From positions 83,627 through 137,541 of the forward strand of contig NZ_JSYZ01000025.1 of NCBI RefSeq assembly GCF_001293465.1: 53,915 nt of DNA, read 5' to 3'. Every line of letters begins with the position of its first letter. Within the stretch, counting starts at the first letter, position 1. This document shows, piece after piece, positions 41,233 through 48,238 of this stretch. Origin of the DNA: Pseudomonas asplenii. Lineage in GTDB: Bacteria; Pseudomonadota; Gammaproteobacteria; Pseudomonadales; Pseudomonadaceae. The notes beneath the pieces were generated by a model, which worked only from the letters and a program-made list of their open reading frames with translations, did no database searches and was not told the origin of the DNA. Position numbers and translations under genes: made by a program.

Positions 41233-41244
41233 GAGACAGCTGAA

Positions 41245-41730
41245 ATGATCGAACCCGGTATCTACAAAGAAGTCATGGGCTCCTTCCCCTCCGGCGTCAC
41301 GGTGGTCACCGCCCTCGACGCCGACGGCGGTATCGTCGGCATCACCGCCAGCGCCTTCAGCGCACTGTCGATCGACCCGGCGCTGGTGCTGTTCTGCCCC
41401 AACTATGCTTCAGACACCTATCCGATCCTGCGCGACAGCAAGCAGTTCGCGATTCACCTGCTGTCCGCCGACCAGACCGCCGAAGCCTATGCGTTCGCCG
41501 GCAAGGGCAAGGACAAGGCCAGGGGTATCGACTGGAGCCTCAGCGAGCTGGGCAACCCGCTGCTGGCCAAGGCCACGGCGATCATCGAGTGCGAGCTGTG
41601 GCGCGAGTACGACGGCGGCGATCACGCGATCATCGTCGGCGCGGTGAAAAACCTGATCCTGCCACAGGACCCGGTCACCCCGATGATCTACCACAAGGGC
41701 AAGCTGGGCGCGCTGCCGGCCCTGGCCTGA
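41245..41730 (+). CDS. Flavin reductase family protein
   Basis: A 161-residue flavin reductase (split beta-barrel, HpaC/RutF-like): FPSGVTVVTALDADGGIVGITASAFSALS, flavin-contact segment SKQFAIHLLSADQT and C-terminal YHKGKLGALPAL. Such proteins reduce FMN or FAD with NAD(P)H and pass it to a two-component monooxygenase. No such oxygenase is encoded in the visible cluster. The gene lies 12 bases after ALDH and is followed by a T-tailed terminator (41741-41775). Confidence 0.85.
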   Translation: MIEPGIYKEVMGSFPSGVTVVTALDADGGIVGITASAFSALSIDPALVLFCPNYASDTYPILRDSKQFAIHLLSADQTAEAYAFAGKGKDKARGIDWSLSELGNPLLAKATAIIECELWREYDGGDHAIIVGAVKNLILPQDPVTPMIYHKGKLGALPALA

Positions 41731-41740
41731 TCACCGTTTC

Positions 41741-41775
41741 GGCCGTGCGCCGGCCTCTCGCGCACGGCCCTTTTT
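41741..41775 (+). terminator. Rho-independent terminator/attenuator inside the cluster
   Basis: A 10-bp perfect G+C-rich stem (GGCCGTGCGC/GCGCACGGCC, 41741-41750 and 41760-41769), 9-base loop, then CTTTTT. It lies between the flavin reductase and CMD genes on the plus strand, so it should end or attenuate the 38310 transcript before the CMD and GntR genes. Confidence 0.85.
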
Positions 41776-41787
41776 CGAGGACGCGAC

Positions 41788-42183
41788 ATGAGCAACGAGA
41801 AATACCGGCAGGGTCTGCAGATCCGCACCCAGGTACTGGGCGAAGCCTATGTGCAGAAATCCATCCAGAATGCCGACGACTTCAGCCGTCCACTACAGGA
41901 ACTGGTCACCGAATACTGCTGGGGCCACGTCTGGGGCCGTGAGGGTTTGTCGCTCAAGGAGCGCAGCATGATAAACTTGGCGATGATTTCGGCCCTCAAC
42001 CGCCCCCACGAACTCAAGCTGCACGTACGGGGCGCCTTGCGTAACGGCCTCAGTCGTGAACAAATACGCGAAATCCTGCTTCAAGTCGGTATTTATTGCG
42101 GTGTCCCCGCGGCCGTGGACAGTTTCCGGCTGGCCCGCGAAGCCTTTGCCGAGGCCGACGCCGAAGCAGGTTCCTCCAGTTAA
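41788..42183 (+). CDS. Carboxymuconolactone decarboxylase (CMD) family protein, PcaC-like
   Basis: A 131-residue all-helical CMD protein. EYCWGHVWGREGLSLKERSM and NRPHELKLHVRGALRNGLS, then QVGIYCGVPAAVDSFR, match the gamma-carboxymuconolactone decarboxylase pattern closely, including the Cys and His positions. PcaC itself acts in protocatechuate breakdown, but here no other pca gene is near, so it probably decarboxylates or isomerises a lactone-like intermediate of this cluster. It has its own ribosome binding site (CGAGGA) after the terminator; the GntR gene starts 79 bases downstream. Confidence 0.83.
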   Translation: MSNEKYRQGLQIRTQVLGEAYVQKSIQNADDFSRPLQELVTEYCWGHVWGREGLSLKERSMINLAMISALNRPHELKLHVRGALRNGLSREQIREILLQVGIYCGVPAAVDSFRLAREAFAEADAEAGSSS

Positions 42184-42262
42184 CCGATGGCTGTCCGGCA
42201 CGGCGTAGCAGGCCCGATACCCTGTTCCCGTGCCCAGGACGACCCGACTCAGAGCGCAACCG

Positions 42263-43015
42263 ATGAAACGCCTGCCACTCGACGACAACTTCAAGGTCAA
42301 TCGCAACCCCGTCACCCTGCGCGAAATCGTGCTGGACAAGTTGCGAAGCGCCATCATGAACTTCCAGCTGCTGCCGGGAGACCGTCTGGTCGAGCGCGAT
42401 CTGTGCGATCGCCTGGGCGTCAGCCGCACCTCCGTGCGTGAGGCCCTGCGCCACCTGGAGTCCGAGGGGCTGGTGGCGTTCGCCGATGCCAAGGGCCCGA
42501 GCGTGGCCATCATCACCCTGGCCGATGCCCGGGACATCTACGAGCTGCGTTGCGCACTGGAAAGCCTGATCGTCCAGCTGTTCACCCTGCGGGCCAAGGC
42601 CAAGGACATCAAGGCCCTGGAAAAAGCCCTGGAGGAAAACCGCAAGGCCCTCAAGGACGGCGAACTGCAGCAGGTGCTCGACTCGGTCCAGGGTTTCTAC
42701 GACGTGCTACTCGAAGGCTCGGGCAACCACGCCGCCGCCACCCAGTTGCGCCAGTTGCAGGCGCGCATCAGCTACCTGCGGGCTACCTCGGTCTCCCAGG
42801 CAAACCGCCGCGGCGCCAGCAACCTGGAAATGGAGCGCATCGTCGAGGCGATCAAGAGCGGCGATCCGCTGGCCGCGCACCAGGCTTCGGTGGACCACGT
42901 CCGGGCCGCGGCCAAGGTGGCGATGGAGTACCTGCAACGCAAACAGGACGAGGCCGGGCCGATTCCGGACATCGTCGCCCCTATCGCCGTGAAAGAACCC
43001 CGCATAGGTCGCTGA
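42263..43015 (+). CDS. GntR family regulator (FCD subfamily), cluster regulator
   Basis: A 250-residue FadR/FCD regulator. The winged helix lies in about residues 14-75 (LREIVLDKLRSAIMNFQLLPG, GVSRTSVREALRHLESEGLV), then a helical ligand domain (RDIYELRCALESLIVQLF ... HQASVDHVRAAA). The ATG at 42263 (MKRLPLDDN) is chosen over an upstream in-frame start with no ribosome binding site. FCD regulators bind GTATAC-type palindromes, and the cluster has three sites with core ATTATGGTATnCCA (38259, 44046, 45261), two of them over promoter elements. It is therefore the likely repressor of the catabolic and transport genes. Confidence 0.87.
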   Translation: MKRLPLDDNFKVNRNPVTLREIVLDKLRSAIMNFQLLPGDRLVERDLCDRLGVSRTSVREALRHLESEGLVAFADAKGPSVAIITLADARDIYELRCALESLIVQLFTLRAKAKDIKALEKALEENRKALKDGELQQVLDSVQGFYDVLLEGSGNHAAATQLRQLQARISYLRATSVSQANRRGASNLEMERIVEAIKSGDPLAAHQASVDHVRAAAKVAMEYLQRKQDEAGPIPDIVAPIAVKEPRIGR

Positions 43016-43016
43016 A

Positions 43017-43580
43017 ATGTCAGCCCCGCGCTTCTGTCCGCAATGCGGTGCCGGTGACCTCGCTCACCAGGTGCCACCGGGCGATACCCATGAGCGCCTG
43101 ATGTGCCGGGGCTGCGGCTACATCCACTACGTCAACCCGAAGATCATCGCCGGCTGCATCATCGAGCGCGACGGTCGCTACCTGCTGTGCCAGCGGGCGA
43201 TTCCACCACGCCCCGGCACCTGGACCCTGCCGGCCGGGTTCATGGAAAGCGGCGAAACCACCGAGCAGGCCGCCCTGCGCGAGGTCTGGGAAGAAAGCGG
43301 CGTGCGCGCGGAAATCATCTCGCCGTACTCGATCTTCAGCGTGCCGAAGATCAGCGAGGTGTACATCATCTTCCGCGCCATCGCCCTGGAGATCACCGAC
43401 CAGTATGGGCCGGAGACCCTGGACCGCCGTTTCTTCGCGCCCGAGGAAATTCCCTGGGACTGCATCTACTACCCGGCGATCCGGCAGATTCTCGAGCGCT
43501 ATATCGAGGAGCGACAGGCCGGGGTCTATGGCCTGTATGTTGGTAACGACGATACCGGCAAGGTGCACTTCATCCGCTGA
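43017..43580 (+). CDS. Nudix hydrolase with zinc ribbon
   Basis: A 187-residue protein. The N-terminal zinc ribbon (CPQCGAG ... CRGCGY) precedes a Nudix domain with the full box starting GFMESGETTEQAALREVW and continuing EESGV, as in NADH/FAD-type pyrophosphatases. It starts one base after the GntR stop (TGAAATG), so translation is coupled. In a flavin-using cluster it may trim FAD or NAD(H), but Nudix substrates are not predictable. A repeat block follows. Confidence 0.83.
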   Translation: MSAPRFCPQCGAGDLAHQVPPGDTHERLMCRGCGYIHYVNPKIIAGCIIERDGRYLLCQRAIPPRPGTWTLPAGFMESGETTEQAALREVWEESGVRAEIISPYSIFSVPKISEVYIIFRAIALEITDQYGPETLDRRFFAPEEIPWDCIYYPAIRQILERYIEERQAGVYGLYVGNDDTGKVHFIR

Positions 43581-43611
43581 GGCCTTGCGGGGGCCTTGGA
43601 GTCCCTGTTCC

Positions 43612-43699
43612 GATCCTTCCCACGGTCCCCGAGGGAACGCCTCCCAGTCCGCCCTGGTGACGCAGAGCGTCATCGCTGCATTCCCGAACGATCATCACG
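43612..43699. repeat. Double-hairpin intergenic repeat (copies 2 and 3)
   Basis: 43612-43652 is a diverged reverse complement of the element at 11799-11850 (GATCnTTCCCACGGTCCCC...). 43658-43699 is a partial direct copy starting with TGACGC/GCGTCA (43658-43672) and ending in CGAACGATCA. The two abut head to head between the Nudix and DUF1330 genes. Confidence 0.7.
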
Positions 43700-43723
43700 G
43701 CCATTCCCCCGTGTAGTGTCACG

Positions 43724-44017
43724 TCAGGGCGCCATGCCCTCGACGATGACGATTTCCGCCTCGGCCACGCCCGCGCGGTGCCCCTTGGCCTCCTGATACA
43801 AGTCCGAGTGGTAGCAGGCCAGCGCCTGCTCGTAGGAGTCGAACTCGATCACCACGCTGCGCTGCGGCGTCTCCCGCCCTTCCACCGCCTGCGAGCGCCC
43901 GCCCCGGGCCAGGAAACGCCCGCCATAGCGGGCAAAGGCCGCCGGCGCGCGGCTGGTGTACTCGGTGTATTGCTCAGGGTCGGTGACATTCACGTGCGCG
44001 ATCCAGTAAGCCTTCAT
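43724..44017 (-). CDS. DUF1330 family protein
   Basis: A 97-residue DUF1330 protein, a small dimeric alpha+beta barrel: MKAYWIAHVNVTDPEQYTEYT, GGRFLARGG, QRSVVIEFDSYEQALACYHS. Function of the family is unknown. It is divergent from the RibB-like gene, and the 73-base shared region contains operator site 2 (44046-44059), so it should belong to the same regulon. GAGGT precedes the ATG at 44017. Many DUF1330 genes accompany catabolic clusters. Confidence 0.82.
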   Translation of the reverse strand: MKAYWIAHVNVTDPEQYTEYTSRAPAAFARYGGRFLARGGRSQAVEGRETPQRSVVIEFDSYEQALACYHSDLYQEAKGHRAGVAEAEIVIVEGMAP

Positions 44018-44045
44018 TGTCGACCTCATTGTTTGTTTATTTTGT

Positions 44046-44059
44046 ATTATGGTATACCA
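44046..44059. promoter_or_regulatory. GntR-type operator (site 2), divergent promoter region
   Basis: ATTATGGTATACCA, identical to the core of site 1 (38259-38272), in the 73-base gap between DUF1330 (minus) and RibB-like (plus) genes. A TATTAT box (44045-44050) overlaps it. One site could control both directions. Confidence 0.65.
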
Positions 44060-44090
44060 CAAATCCTGCCACGCACGCCGAGAATCCAAC

Positions 44091-45200
44091 ATGGCCTTTA
44101 ACAGCATCGAAGAAATAATCGAAGACTACCGCCAGGGCAAGATGGTTCTGCTGGTGGACGATGAAGACCGCGAGAACGAAGGCGACCTGCTGCTCGCCGC
44201 CGACCGTTGCGACGCACAGGCCATCAGCTTCATGGCCCGCGAGGCGCGGGGGCTGATCTGCCTGACCCTGACCGACGAGCATTGCCAGCGCCTGGGCCTG
44301 GAGCAGATGGTGCCGAGCAACGGCAGCGTTTTCAGCACCGCCTTCACCGTCTCCATCGAAGCCGCCACCGGGGTCACCACCGGCATCTCCGCCGCCGACC
44401 GCGCCCGCACCGTGGCCGCCGCCGTAGCGGCCAACGCCTGTGCCGACGACCTGGTGCAGCCCGGCCATATCTTCCCCCTGCGCGCCCGCGAAGGCGGCGT
44501 GCTGACCCGCGCCGGACACACCGAAGCCGGTTGCGACCTGGCACGCCTGGCCGGCTTTACCCCCGCCTCGGTGATCGTCGAGGTGATGAACGACGACGGC
44601 ACCATGGCCCGCCGTCCGGACCTGGAAGTCTTCGCCCGCCAGCACGGGATCAAAATCGGCACCATCGCCGACCTGATCCACTATCGTCTCAGCACCGAGC
44701 ACACCGTGGTGCGTATCGGCGAGCGCGAGTTGCCGACCGTGCACGGCACCTTCCGCCTGGTGAGCTACGAAGACCGCATCGAGGGTGGCGTGCATATGGC
44801 CATGGTCATGGGCGATATCCGCCGTGACGAGCCGACGCTGGTGCGCGTGCATGTCATCGACCCGCTGCGCGACCTGGTCGGTGCCGAGTACCACGGGCCG
44901 AGCAACTGGACCCTGTGGGCCGCCCTGCAGCGGGTTGCCGCCGAGGGTCGCGGCGTGGTCGTGGTGCTGGCCAACCATGAATCGTCCCAGGCCCTGCTCG
45001 AACGGATTCCGCAACTGACCCAGCCACCCCGCCAGTACAGCCGCTCGCAATCGCGAATCTACTCCGAGGTCGGCACCGGGGCACAGATCCTGCAGGACCT
45101 CGGCATCGGCAAGCTGCGCCATCTGGGCCCGCCCCTCAAATACGCCGGCTTGACCGGTTACGACCTCGAAGTGGTCGAGAGCATCCCTTTCACCCAGTAA
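44091..45200 (+). CDS. RibB-like 3,4-dihydroxy-2-butanone-4-phosphate synthase with degenerate GTP cyclohydrolase II domain
   Basis: A 369-residue RibBA-shaped protein. The N-terminal DHBP synthase half is intact: DEDRENEGD (24-32), the VMNDDGTMAR segment and RAGHTEAGCDLA with the catalytic His. The C-terminal half is GCHII-like but lacks the zinc Cys triad and the RCDCG motif; the corresponding start reads LVRVHVIDPLRDLVGAEY, so this half is probably inactive. It makes a riboflavin precursor from ribulose-5-phosphate. Located in a flavin-using catabolic cluster behind an operator, it is likely a dedicated flavin-supply gene rather than the housekeeping copy. Confidence 0.85.
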   Translation: MAFNSIEEIIEDYRQGKMVLLVDDEDRENEGDLLLAADRCDAQAISFMAREARGLICLTLTDEHCQRLGLEQMVPSNGSVFSTAFTVSIEAATGVTTGISAADRARTVAAAVAANACADDLVQPGHIFPLRAREGGVLTRAGHTEAGCDLARLAGFTPASVIVEVMNDDGTMARRPDLEVFARQHGIKIGTIADLIHYRLSTEHTVVRIGERELPTVHGTFRLVSYEDRIEGGVHMAMVMGDIRRDEPTLVRVHVIDPLRDLVGAEYHGPSNWTLWAALQRVAAEGRGVVVVLANHESSQALLERIPQLTQPPRQYSRSQSRIYSEVGTGAQILQDLGIGKLRHLGPPLKYAGLTGYDLEVVESIPFTQ

Positions 45201-45248
45201 AGACGGGAGAAAAAACCTCCTGGCCGGATAACCGGTAAGGCAAAATGC

Positions 45249-45276
45249 TTGCAGAAAGTTTGGAATACCATAATAT
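45249..45276 (+). promoter_or_regulatory. Promoter with GntR-type operator (site 3) before the ABC transporter
   Basis: TTGCAG (45249-45254), 16-base spacer, TAATAT (45271-45276). Between them, and overlapping the -10, is TGGAATACCATAAT (45261-45274), the reverse complement of ATTATGGTATTCCA, one change from sites 1 and 2. Suggests that uptake genes are repressed together with the catabolic genes. Confidence 0.6.
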
Positions 45277-45436
45277 GACATTCCATAGACCTGACAAACT
45301 TTCACAGGAACCCGACCGACAACGAGACAGGCGACTAGCCTTGCCAAGACCGCCTGCAAAGGCACTGAAAAACCAGCTGCTCCCGATAGGCGGGCATCGA
45401 TAGCCCGCTCAAGAACACAACAATGAGGGCGTGAAA

Positions 45437-46462
45437 ATGGTGTTGAAAAAAGGTACGACCGCTGTATTGCTGGCCGGCTTGCTGAGCATGGGCAGCCAGG
45501 CCGCGATGGCCGCCGAAAGCGTCAACTTCGTCAGTTGGGGTGGCAGCACCCAGGATGCACAGAAGCAGGCATGGGCCGACCCCTTCAGCAAGGCCAGCGG
45601 CATCACCGTGGTCCAGGACGGCCCGACCGACTACGGCAAGCTCAAGGCCATGGTCGAAAGCGGCAACGTGCAATGGGACGTGGTCGACGTCGAAGCCGAC
45701 TTCGCCCTGCGTGCCGCCAGCGAAGGCCTGCTCGAACCCCTCGATTTCAGCGTGATCCAGCGCGACAAGATCGACCCGCGCTTCGTTTCCGATCACGGCG
45801 TCGGTTCGTTCTTCTTCTCCTTCGTGCTCGGCTACAACGAAGGCAAGCTCGCCGGCAGCAAGCCCCAGGACTGGACCGCGCTGTTCGACACCAAGACCTA
45901 CCCCGGCAAACGCGCCCTCTACAAATGGCCAAGCCCTGGCGTACTCGAACTGGCCCTGCTGGCTGACGGCGTACCGGCCGACAAGCTCTACCCGCTGGAC
46001 CTGGACCGTGCCTTCAAGAAACTCGACACCATCAAGAAAGACATCGTCTGGTGGGGCGGCGGCGCCCAGTCCCAGCAATTGCTGGCCTCCGGCGAAGCCA
46101 GCCTCGGCCAGTTCTGGAACGGTCGCGTCTACGCCCTGCAGCAGGACGGCGCCCCCGTGGGCGTGAGCTGGAAGCAGAACCTGGTCATGGCCGACATCCT
46201 GGTGGTCCCGAAGGGGTCGAAGAACAAGGCCGCCGCCATGAAGTTCCTGGCCAACGCCAGCAGCGCCAAGGGTCAGGCCGACTTCTCCAACCTGACCGCC
46301 TACGCGCCGGTCAACGTCGACAGCGTGTCGCGCCTGGATTCGGTGCTGGCCCCGAACCTGCCGACCGCCTACGCCAAGGACCAGATCACCCTTGACTTCG
46401 CCTACTGGGCCAAGAACGGTCCGGCTATCGCGACACGGTGGAACGAATGGCTGGTCAAATGA
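45437..46462 (+). CDS. PotD/PotF-like ABC transporter solute-binding protein
   Basis: A 341-residue periplasmic binding protein of the spermidine/putrescine class. Signal peptide GTTAVLLAGLLSMGSQAAMA, then VNFVSWGGSTQDAQKQAWADPF, QWDVVDVEADFALRAASEGLLEPLD and VSWKQNLVMADILVVPKG. The ATG at 45437 gives better spacing to GAGGG than the GTG at 45431. First gene of a four-gene ABC operon (binding protein, two permeases, ATPase). The substrate is probably a cationic or quaternary nitrogen compound. Confidence 0.87.
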   Translation: MVLKKGTTAVLLAGLLSMGSQAAMAAESVNFVSWGGSTQDAQKQAWADPFSKASGITVVQDGPTDYGKLKAMVESGNVQWDVVDVEADFALRAASEGLLEPLDFSVIQRDKIDPRFVSDHGVGSFFFSFVLGYNEGKLAGSKPQDWTALFDTKTYPGKRALYKWPSPGVLELALLADGVPADKLYPLDLDRAFKKLDTIKKDIVWWGGGAQSQQLLASGEASLGQFWNGRVYALQQDGAPVGVSWKQNLVMADILVVPKGSKNKAAAMKFLANASSAKGQADFSNLTAYAPVNVDSVSRLDSVLAPNLPTAYAKDQITLDFAYWAKNGPAIATRWNEWLVK

Positions 46463-47403
46463 AAATGGCCGCCACCGCGTCCCATTCCTCCCAACCGACC
46501 GGAGGCGCCACCGGCGTCGCCGGCTCGGCCTCAGGCAAGGCGGCTGTGATGAACAACACCCCCTCCCTGGCCCGCCGCTGGAAAGGCGCCGGCAACCTGG
46601 CACCGGCCCTGCTGTTCCTGGGCGTGTTTTTCCTGGCACCGCTGATCGGCCTGCTGCTGCGCGGCGTGCTGGAACCCACGCCGGGGCTGGACAACTACCA
46701 GCAACTGTTCGCCAACTCGGCTTACGCACGGGTCCTGCTCAACACCTTCTCGGTGGCCGGCCTGGTGACCCTGTTCAGCCTGCTGCTGGGCTTCCCGCTG
46801 GCCTGGGCGATCACCCTGGTACCACGCGGCTGGGGCCGCTGGATACTCAACATCGTGCTGCTGTCGATGTGGACCAGCCTGCTGGCGCGGACCTACTCCT
46901 GGCTGGTGCTGCTGCAGGCGTCCGGGGTGATCAACAAGCTGCTGATGGGCCTGGGCATCATCGACCAGCCACTGGAAATGGTGCACAACCTGACCGGCGT
47001 GGTGATCGGCATGAGCTACATCATGATTCCGTTCATCGTCCTGCCCCTGCAGGCCACCATGCAGGCCATCGACCCGATGATCCTGCAGGCCGGCTCCATC
47101 TGCGGCGCCAGCCCCTGGACCAATTTCTTCCGGGTATTCCTGCCCCTGTGCCGTCCGGGCCTGTTCTCCGGCGCACTGATGGTGTTCGTGATGTCCCTCG
47201 GTTACTACGTGACGCCAGCCCTGCTGGGCGGCGCGCAGAACATGATGCTGCCGGAGTTCATCATTCAACAGGTGCAATCGTTCCTCAACTGGGGCCTGGC
47301 CAGCGCCGGCGCCGCCCTGCTGATCCTGATCACCCTGGTGCTGTTCTACTTCTACCTGAAGCTCCAGCCGGAATCCCCGGTCGGCGCGAGCAACGCGAGG
47401 TAA
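46459..47403 (+). CDS. ABC transporter permease (PotB/PotH-like)
   Basis: A 314-residue permease with about six membrane helices (LAPALLFLGVFFLAPLIGLLL, VAGLVTLFSLLLGFPLAWAITL, etc.) and the EAA-type loop ICGASPWTNFFRVFLPLCRPG. The start at 46459 overlaps the binding protein stop (ATGA); upstream GTG/ATG at 46438 and 46447 remain possible. The N-terminal 40 residues are polar and Ser/Gly-rich, an unusual extension. Forms the channel with the next gene's product. Confidence 0.85.
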   Translation: MKMAATASHSSQPTGGATGVAGSASGKAAVMNNTPSLARRWKGAGNLAPALLFLGVFFLAPLIGLLLRGVLEPTPGLDNYQQLFANSAYARVLLNTFSVAGLVTLFSLLLGFPLAWAITLVPRGWGRWILNIVLLSMWTSLLARTYSWLVLLQASGVINKLLMGLGIIDQPLEMVHNLTGVVIGMSYIMIPFIVLPLQATMQAIDPMILQAGSICGASPWTNFFRVFLPLCRPGLFSGALMVFVMSLGYYVTPALLGGAQNMMLPEFIIQQVQSFLNWGLASAGAALLILITLVLFYFYLKLQPESPVGASNAR

Positions 47404-47409
47404 GCCGCC

Positions 47410-48219
47410 ATGCTCCTGACCCCGAATGCCATGAGCCGGCGCCTGCGCCTGGGCCTCTATTTCACCACCGGACTGATCGCCCTGTTCCTGCTGCTGCCGA
47501 TCGTGTTCATCGTCCTGCTGTCGTTCGGCTCGTCCCAGTGGCTGGTGTTCCCACCGCCGGGCTGGACACTGAAATGGTACAGCCAGTTCTTCTCCAACCC
47601 GGACTGGATGAATGCCGCCCTGGCCAGCCTGAAGGTCGCGGTACTGACCACCGTGTGCGCCGTGGCGCTGGGCCTGCCGACCGCCTTCGCCCTGGTGCGC
47701 GGGCGCTTCCCCGGCCGGGAAATGCTTTACGGGCTGTTCACCCTGCCGATGATCGTGCCGCTGGTGATCATTGCCGTGGCGGTCTATGCGCTGTTTCTCA
47801 AGCTCGGCTACACCGGCACGATGTTCGCCTTTGTCGTCAGCCACGTGATCGTCGCCCTGCCCTTCACCATCATCTCGATCATCAACTCGCTGAAGCTGTT
47901 CGACCAGTCGATCGAGGATGCCGCGGTGATCTGTGGTGCCTCGCGCCTGCAGGCGGTGTTCAAGGTGACCTTCCCGGCGATTCGCCCCGGCATGGTCGCC
48001 GGCGCCCTGTTCGCCTTCCTGGTGTCGTGGGACGAAGTGGTGCTGAGCGTGATGATGGCCAGCCCGACCCTGCAGACCCTGCCGGTCAAAATGTGGACCA
48101 CCCTGCGCCAGGACCTGACTCCGGTGATCGCCGTCGCTTCGACGCTGCTGATCGGCCTGTCGGTATTGGTGATGGTGATTGCCGCCGCTCTGCGTCGGCG
48201 CAACGAACTCAGCGCCTGA
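47410..48219 (+). CDS. ABC transporter permease (PotC/PotI-like)
   Basis: A 269-residue permease: TTGLIALFLLLPIVFIVLLSF signal-anchor helix, coupling loop VICGASRLQAVFKVTFPAIRPG and late helices VAGALFAFLVSWDEVVLSVM and IAVASTLLIGLSVLVMVIAAAL. Second membrane subunit of the PotABCD-like importer; starts 6 bases after the first permease, and the ATPase gene starts 19 bases downstream. Confidence 0.88.
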   Translation: MLLTPNAMSRRLRLGLYFTTGLIALFLLLPIVFIVLLSFGSSQWLVFPPPGWTLKWYSQFFSNPDWMNAALASLKVAVLTTVCAVALGLPTAFALVRGRFPGREMLYGLFTLPMIVPLVIIAVAVYALFLKLGYTGTMFAFVVSHVIVALPFTIISIINSLKLFDQSIEDAAVICGASRLQAVFKVTFPAIRPGMVAGALFAFLVSWDEVVLSVMMASPTLQTLPVKMWTTLRQDLTPVIAVASTLLIGLSVLVMVIAAALRRRNELSA

Positions 48220-48238
48220 GCGCCCGGGAGTAGACAAC

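Noticed and set aside
44091..45200. Fully bifunctional RibBA
   Set aside because: The GTP cyclohydrolase II zinc cysteines and the RCDCG motif are absent.
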